Shown piece by piece: positions 61,743 through 64,000 of a DNA stretch of 64,000 nucleotides. The DNA is taken from NCBI RefSeq assembly GCF_013401995.1, contig NZ_JACBJI010000002.1, forward strand, positions 372,001 to 436,000, given 5' to 3'. Numbering within the stretch: position 1 is the stretch's first letter; each line of letters opens with the position of its first letter. A program made the translations under genes and the position numbers. The notes under the pieces are model-generated. The model did no database searches. It saw only the letters and a list, made by a program, of their open reading frames with translations, and was not told where the DNA came from. This DNA comes from Flavobacterium agri (GTDB lineage: Bacteria > Bacteroidota > Bacteroidia > Flavobacteriales > Flavobacteriaceae).

Positions 61743-62573
61743 TTATCCTTGGGCGGCGTTCGAGACATCGGCCCATTGTTCCCATTCCGCGAGACGTTCG
61801 GCGTAGTCTTTTTTGATCCACGGCAGGTTTCCGTTGCCTAAAATCAATCGCAACGGCGGATTTTCGGCATCGACCGCAGCGAATACCGCATCGGGCGTCG
61901 CATCCGGGTTTCCTTTTTCGAGCTGTTGCAATTGATTGAAGAATTCGGCTTTGAAGTCTTCGTAAATATCCATTCCGGGCGCGAATTTGAGCGAATCCTG
62001 GGTTCCGAATTCGGTGGCATATGCGCCAGGTTCGATAATGGTCACTTTGATGTTGAAGTCTTTCACTTCGAGCGCGAGACTTTCGTGGATAGCTTCGAAC
62101 GCCCATTTCGTGCTGCAATAATATCCGATTACGGGAAGCGTCGTGTGGCCTAGTCCGCTCGAAGTACCCAAAATATGCCCGAAACCCTGCTTGCGCAGCA
62201 GCGGAAGTGCGGTTTTGATGACGGTAAGTGGTCCGAAAACATTGGTTTCGTACATGGCTTTGATATCGTCGTTACTGGCTTCCTCAATCGTCCCGACGAG
62301 CGAATAACCGGCGTTGTTGAGTACGATGTCGAGACGTCCGAAATGATTGAAGCCTTTTTCGAGCACGGTTTTCACCTGATCGGCATTGGTCACGTCGAGT
62401 TCGAGCGTCAACACGTTTTCACCGTATTTTTCTGAAAAGTCGCGGATGCTGTCGAGTTTGCGTGCGGTTGCTACTACTTTATCGCCGCGTTTCAGCGCAG
62501 CTTCGGTCCAGACACGGCCAAAACCGCGCGAAGTTCCTGTAATGAACCAAACCTTGTTGTTTGAATTTGTCAT
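61743..62573 (-). CDS. SDR-family oxidoreductase
   Basis: The protein has 276 residues from the ATG at 62571-62573, chosen because MTNSNNKVWFITGTSRGFG begins the Rossmann fold directly; a longer upstream frame is implausible. Catalytic Ser in LGTSSGLGH and Tyr-x3-Lys in GYYCSTKWAFE, with NNAG. It is probably an NADPH-linked reductase. It lies 76 bases upstream of the AraC gene on the same strand, the common pairing of AraC regulator and SDR target. Confidence 0.93.
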   Translation of the reverse strand: MTNSNNKVWFITGTSRGFGRVWTEAALKRGDKVVATARKLDSIRDFSEKYGENVLTLELDVTNADQVKTVLEKGFNHFGRLDIVLNNAGYSLVGTIEEASNDDIKAMYETNVFGPLTVIKTALPLLRKQGFGHILGTSSGLGHTTLPVIGYYCSTKWAFEAIHESLALEVKDFNIKVTIIEPGAYATEFGTQDSLKFAPGMDIYEDFKAEFFNQLQQLEKGNPDATPDAVFAAVDAENPPLRLILGNGNLPWIKKDYAERLAEWEQWADVSNAAQG

Positions 62574-63060
62574 GATCGTTGTATTTGATGGGACAAAGTT
62601 CGGCCGATTATAGATGACCGATGTGGCCTTTTTGAGGGATTTTGTAGCCTGAATGAGGATGTCCGGGATTCGTATCGGATAGTGTGTCCCGATTTCTACG
62701 AACGAACGGGGGAATTGTACGATTGAAGAAGATTTTCGCTGTTTTTTGCCTCCAAGCATCGTTTTACAACGTTTTCGCCAACCTTACATTACCACATCAA
62801 AACCGATTTCGGACTACGTCATTCGTTGTTGCATCCCGCATATATGCTGACAAAAACGACACTACCGTTGAATTAAGTAAAAAAATAGCGATTGTATGGT
62901 TTTTATCATATCGAATCTTAAAAATGGTAAAAGACGCGGGTTATTTTTATCAGTAATGAAAAACCTGCCAATCGTGCTCTATTATATAGGTGTGAACTTA
63001 CCGTTAATTGACCGATGATTCAGAGTAGGTTTTGAAGCCAAAAAACCTATTACTTGACCG
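62574..63060. other. Intergenic region with leader hairpin and direct repeat
   Basis: No convincing gene is seen in these 487 bases; a 90-codon plus-strand frame at 62684 lacks any recognisable feature. Near the right end, TTGACCGATGA occurs at 63008-63018 and again at 63054-63064, the second copy holding the start codon of the next gene. Between them TAGGTTTT (63026-63033) and AAAACCTA (63042-63049) form a hairpin. The first copy begins a six-codon frame. Confidence 0.55.
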
Positions 63061-64000
63061 ATGAGTCGAATCAGAACCAAATTTGCCTTTTTTCTTTTGC
63101 TGATATCGGTCAGCAATTACGCCCAATTGGGTTTTTGCACCGGAAGTAAAGGAGAACCCATTTTCACCGAAAATTTTGGTAACGGATCAACTTACGGGCC
63201 GGCTCTACCTGCCGGGACTACGACTTATCCGTTTGTGACGGGCGCTCCCAACGATGGGCAATACACGTTGTTCTATCATTCGAATCTTTACTCCACTTGG
63301 CATTATTCGCTAGACCATACGCCAGATGCGACGAACGGCACCAACGGCAAAATGCTGTTGATGAACGCCAATGCTACCACTTCGGGCGATTTTTACAAGA
63401 AAACCGTCTCGGGATTGTGCATCAATACCACGTTTGAATTTTCGGCTTGGCTGATGAATGTGTATAATCCGAATACGAATTACTGCGGCGCCGGCCAAAT
63501 TCCTATTAATGTTAGGTTTGAGATTTGGAATGCGGCCGAAACCGTGCTCTTGGGTTCCGGAAATACCGGAAACATTATGGGTTCGCCGGCTCCGCTGTGG
63601 CAACAGTTCGCTTTGGTGTTTACGACGGTCAATGAGACATCGGTAGTCCTGAAGATGAAAAACAATGGTTTGGGCGGCTGCGGAAACGACTTGGCGATCG
63701 ACGACATTTCGTTCAGTGCGTGCGCCGATTTGACCACCGTTTCAAGTCCGTCGGTTGCCGGAAGTACTTACACTACATGTAACAATCCGACTTCGCTGGA
63801 ACTTCATGCGTCCACGGCAGGCGGTTCTCCTTATTTCTACCAATGGCAAACCAGTACGGACAATATCAACTGGACCGATATCCCAACAGCCACGAATCCG
63901 ACGTATACCACGCCAAACCTGAGTTCGCTGACGTATTTTAGGGTAAGGGCGGCGCAGGACCAAGCCAATTTGAGCAACGTATTTTGTTCTACGTTATCGA
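63061..64000 (+). CDS. Large secreted adhesin-like protein, N-terminal part (3' partial)
   Basis: The frame runs from ATG at 63061 to the window edge (313 codons visible) without a stop. A signal peptide (KFAFFLLLISVSNYAQ) is followed by a jelly-roll, MAM-like lectin module (about 20-225: FTENFGNG, FEFSAWLMNVYNP, GGCGNDLAIDDISFSAC), then the start of an Ig-like repeat (FYQWQTSTDNINWTDI, TYFRVRAAQD). In flavobacteria this architecture usually ends in T9SS sorting or gliding-motility C-terminal domains, so a large surface or secreted protein is expected; the C-terminus lies outside the window. Confidence 0.88.
   Translation, partial: MSRIRTKFAFFLLLISVSNYAQLGFCTGSKGEPIFTENFGNGSTYGPALPAGTTTYPFVTGAPNDGQYTLFYHSNLYSTWHYSLDHTPDATNGTNGKMLLMNANATTSGDFYKKTVSGLCINTTFEFSAWLMNVYNPNTNYCGAGQIPINVRFEIWNAAETVLLGSGNTGNIMGSPAPLWQQFALVFTTVNETSVVLKMKNNGLGGCGNDLAIDDISFSACADLTTVSSPSVAGSTYTTCNNPTSLELHASTAGGSPYFYQWQTSTDNINWTDIPTATNPTYTTPNLSSLTYFRVRAAQDQANLSNVFCSTLS

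Noticed and set aside
62684..62956. A 90-codon plus-strand frame in the 487-base gap
   Set aside because: Composition is mixed, no recognisable domain, and no promoter motif precedes it.

Overview
The window is chromosomal DNA of a member of the Bacteroidota, almost certainly a Flavobacteriaceae species whose GC content looks high for the group. The evidence is: a type IX secretion (T9SS) sorting domain; a 14-gene nuo operon with separate nuoC and nuoD and a short NuoG; promoters fitting the Bacteroidota pattern TTG-N18-20-TAnnTTTG; few Shine-Dalgarno sequences; and lineage-typical families (DUF4476, TlpA-like thioredoxins, YwqK-type repeat proteins). No rRNA, tRNA, CRISPR array or intact insertion sequence was seen.

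Layout. 1-1434: C-terminal part of a trimeric adhesin or tail-fibre-like protein with an S74 chaperone domain. 1594-2867: an MdaB-type oxidoreductase and a Crp/Fnr regulator, with a CRP-like operator and a start-codon hairpin. 3166-10039: a galactan/galactose unit, with a divergent GntR regulator, galM, two GH53 endo-galactanases, galK and galT. 10042-11741: umuC-umuD in reversed order. 11834-25016: complex I operon nuoA-N on the minus strand, interrupted by two repeat-bearing spacers. 25200-27274: cold-shock protein and aspS. 27341-27477: a small element bounded by perfect 22-bp inverted repeats. 27698-29248: TlpA-like thioredoxin and a YwqK-like protein. 29303-34027: iron-siderophore operon (TonB receptor, two small membrane proteins, PepSY protein) behind a Fur-like palindrome. 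34355-40958: TetR-TolC-HlyD-RND efflux operon with a probable TetR operator on its promoter. 41106-44689: polyprenyl diphosphate synthase with a coupled unknown gene, then several small proteins. 44808-48899: sucA and sucB, with sucB flanked by two identical palindromes. 49006-56841: secreted and housekeeping genes (DUF4476, T9SS protein, retropepsin-like protease, TatD, acyltransferase, asparaginase, SDR). 57012-57971: a PAS protein with a histidine-kinase-like H-box but no ATPase domain. 58043-62573: a minus-strand detoxification-type cluster (SDR, AraC, Ohr/OsmC, nitrilase, an epoxide-hydrolase remnant, cupin, DUF2798). 63061-end: the start of a large secreted protein.

How the genes work together. 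The galactan unit links extracellular beta-1,4-galactan cleavage to the Leloir pathway but lacks a SusC/D pair and galE here. The nuo operon and sucAB feed respiration and the TCA cycle. The iron operon and the efflux operon each carry a readable promoter-operator arrangement.

I found no clearly new large system. The most interesting signals are regulatory and structural: the operator plus hairpin around the Crp/Fnr gene, the dispersed palindromes with compensatory stem changes inside operons, the 22-bp inverted-repeat element, the decayed epoxide hydrolase locked inside the nitrilase operon, and the kinase-like PAS protein.
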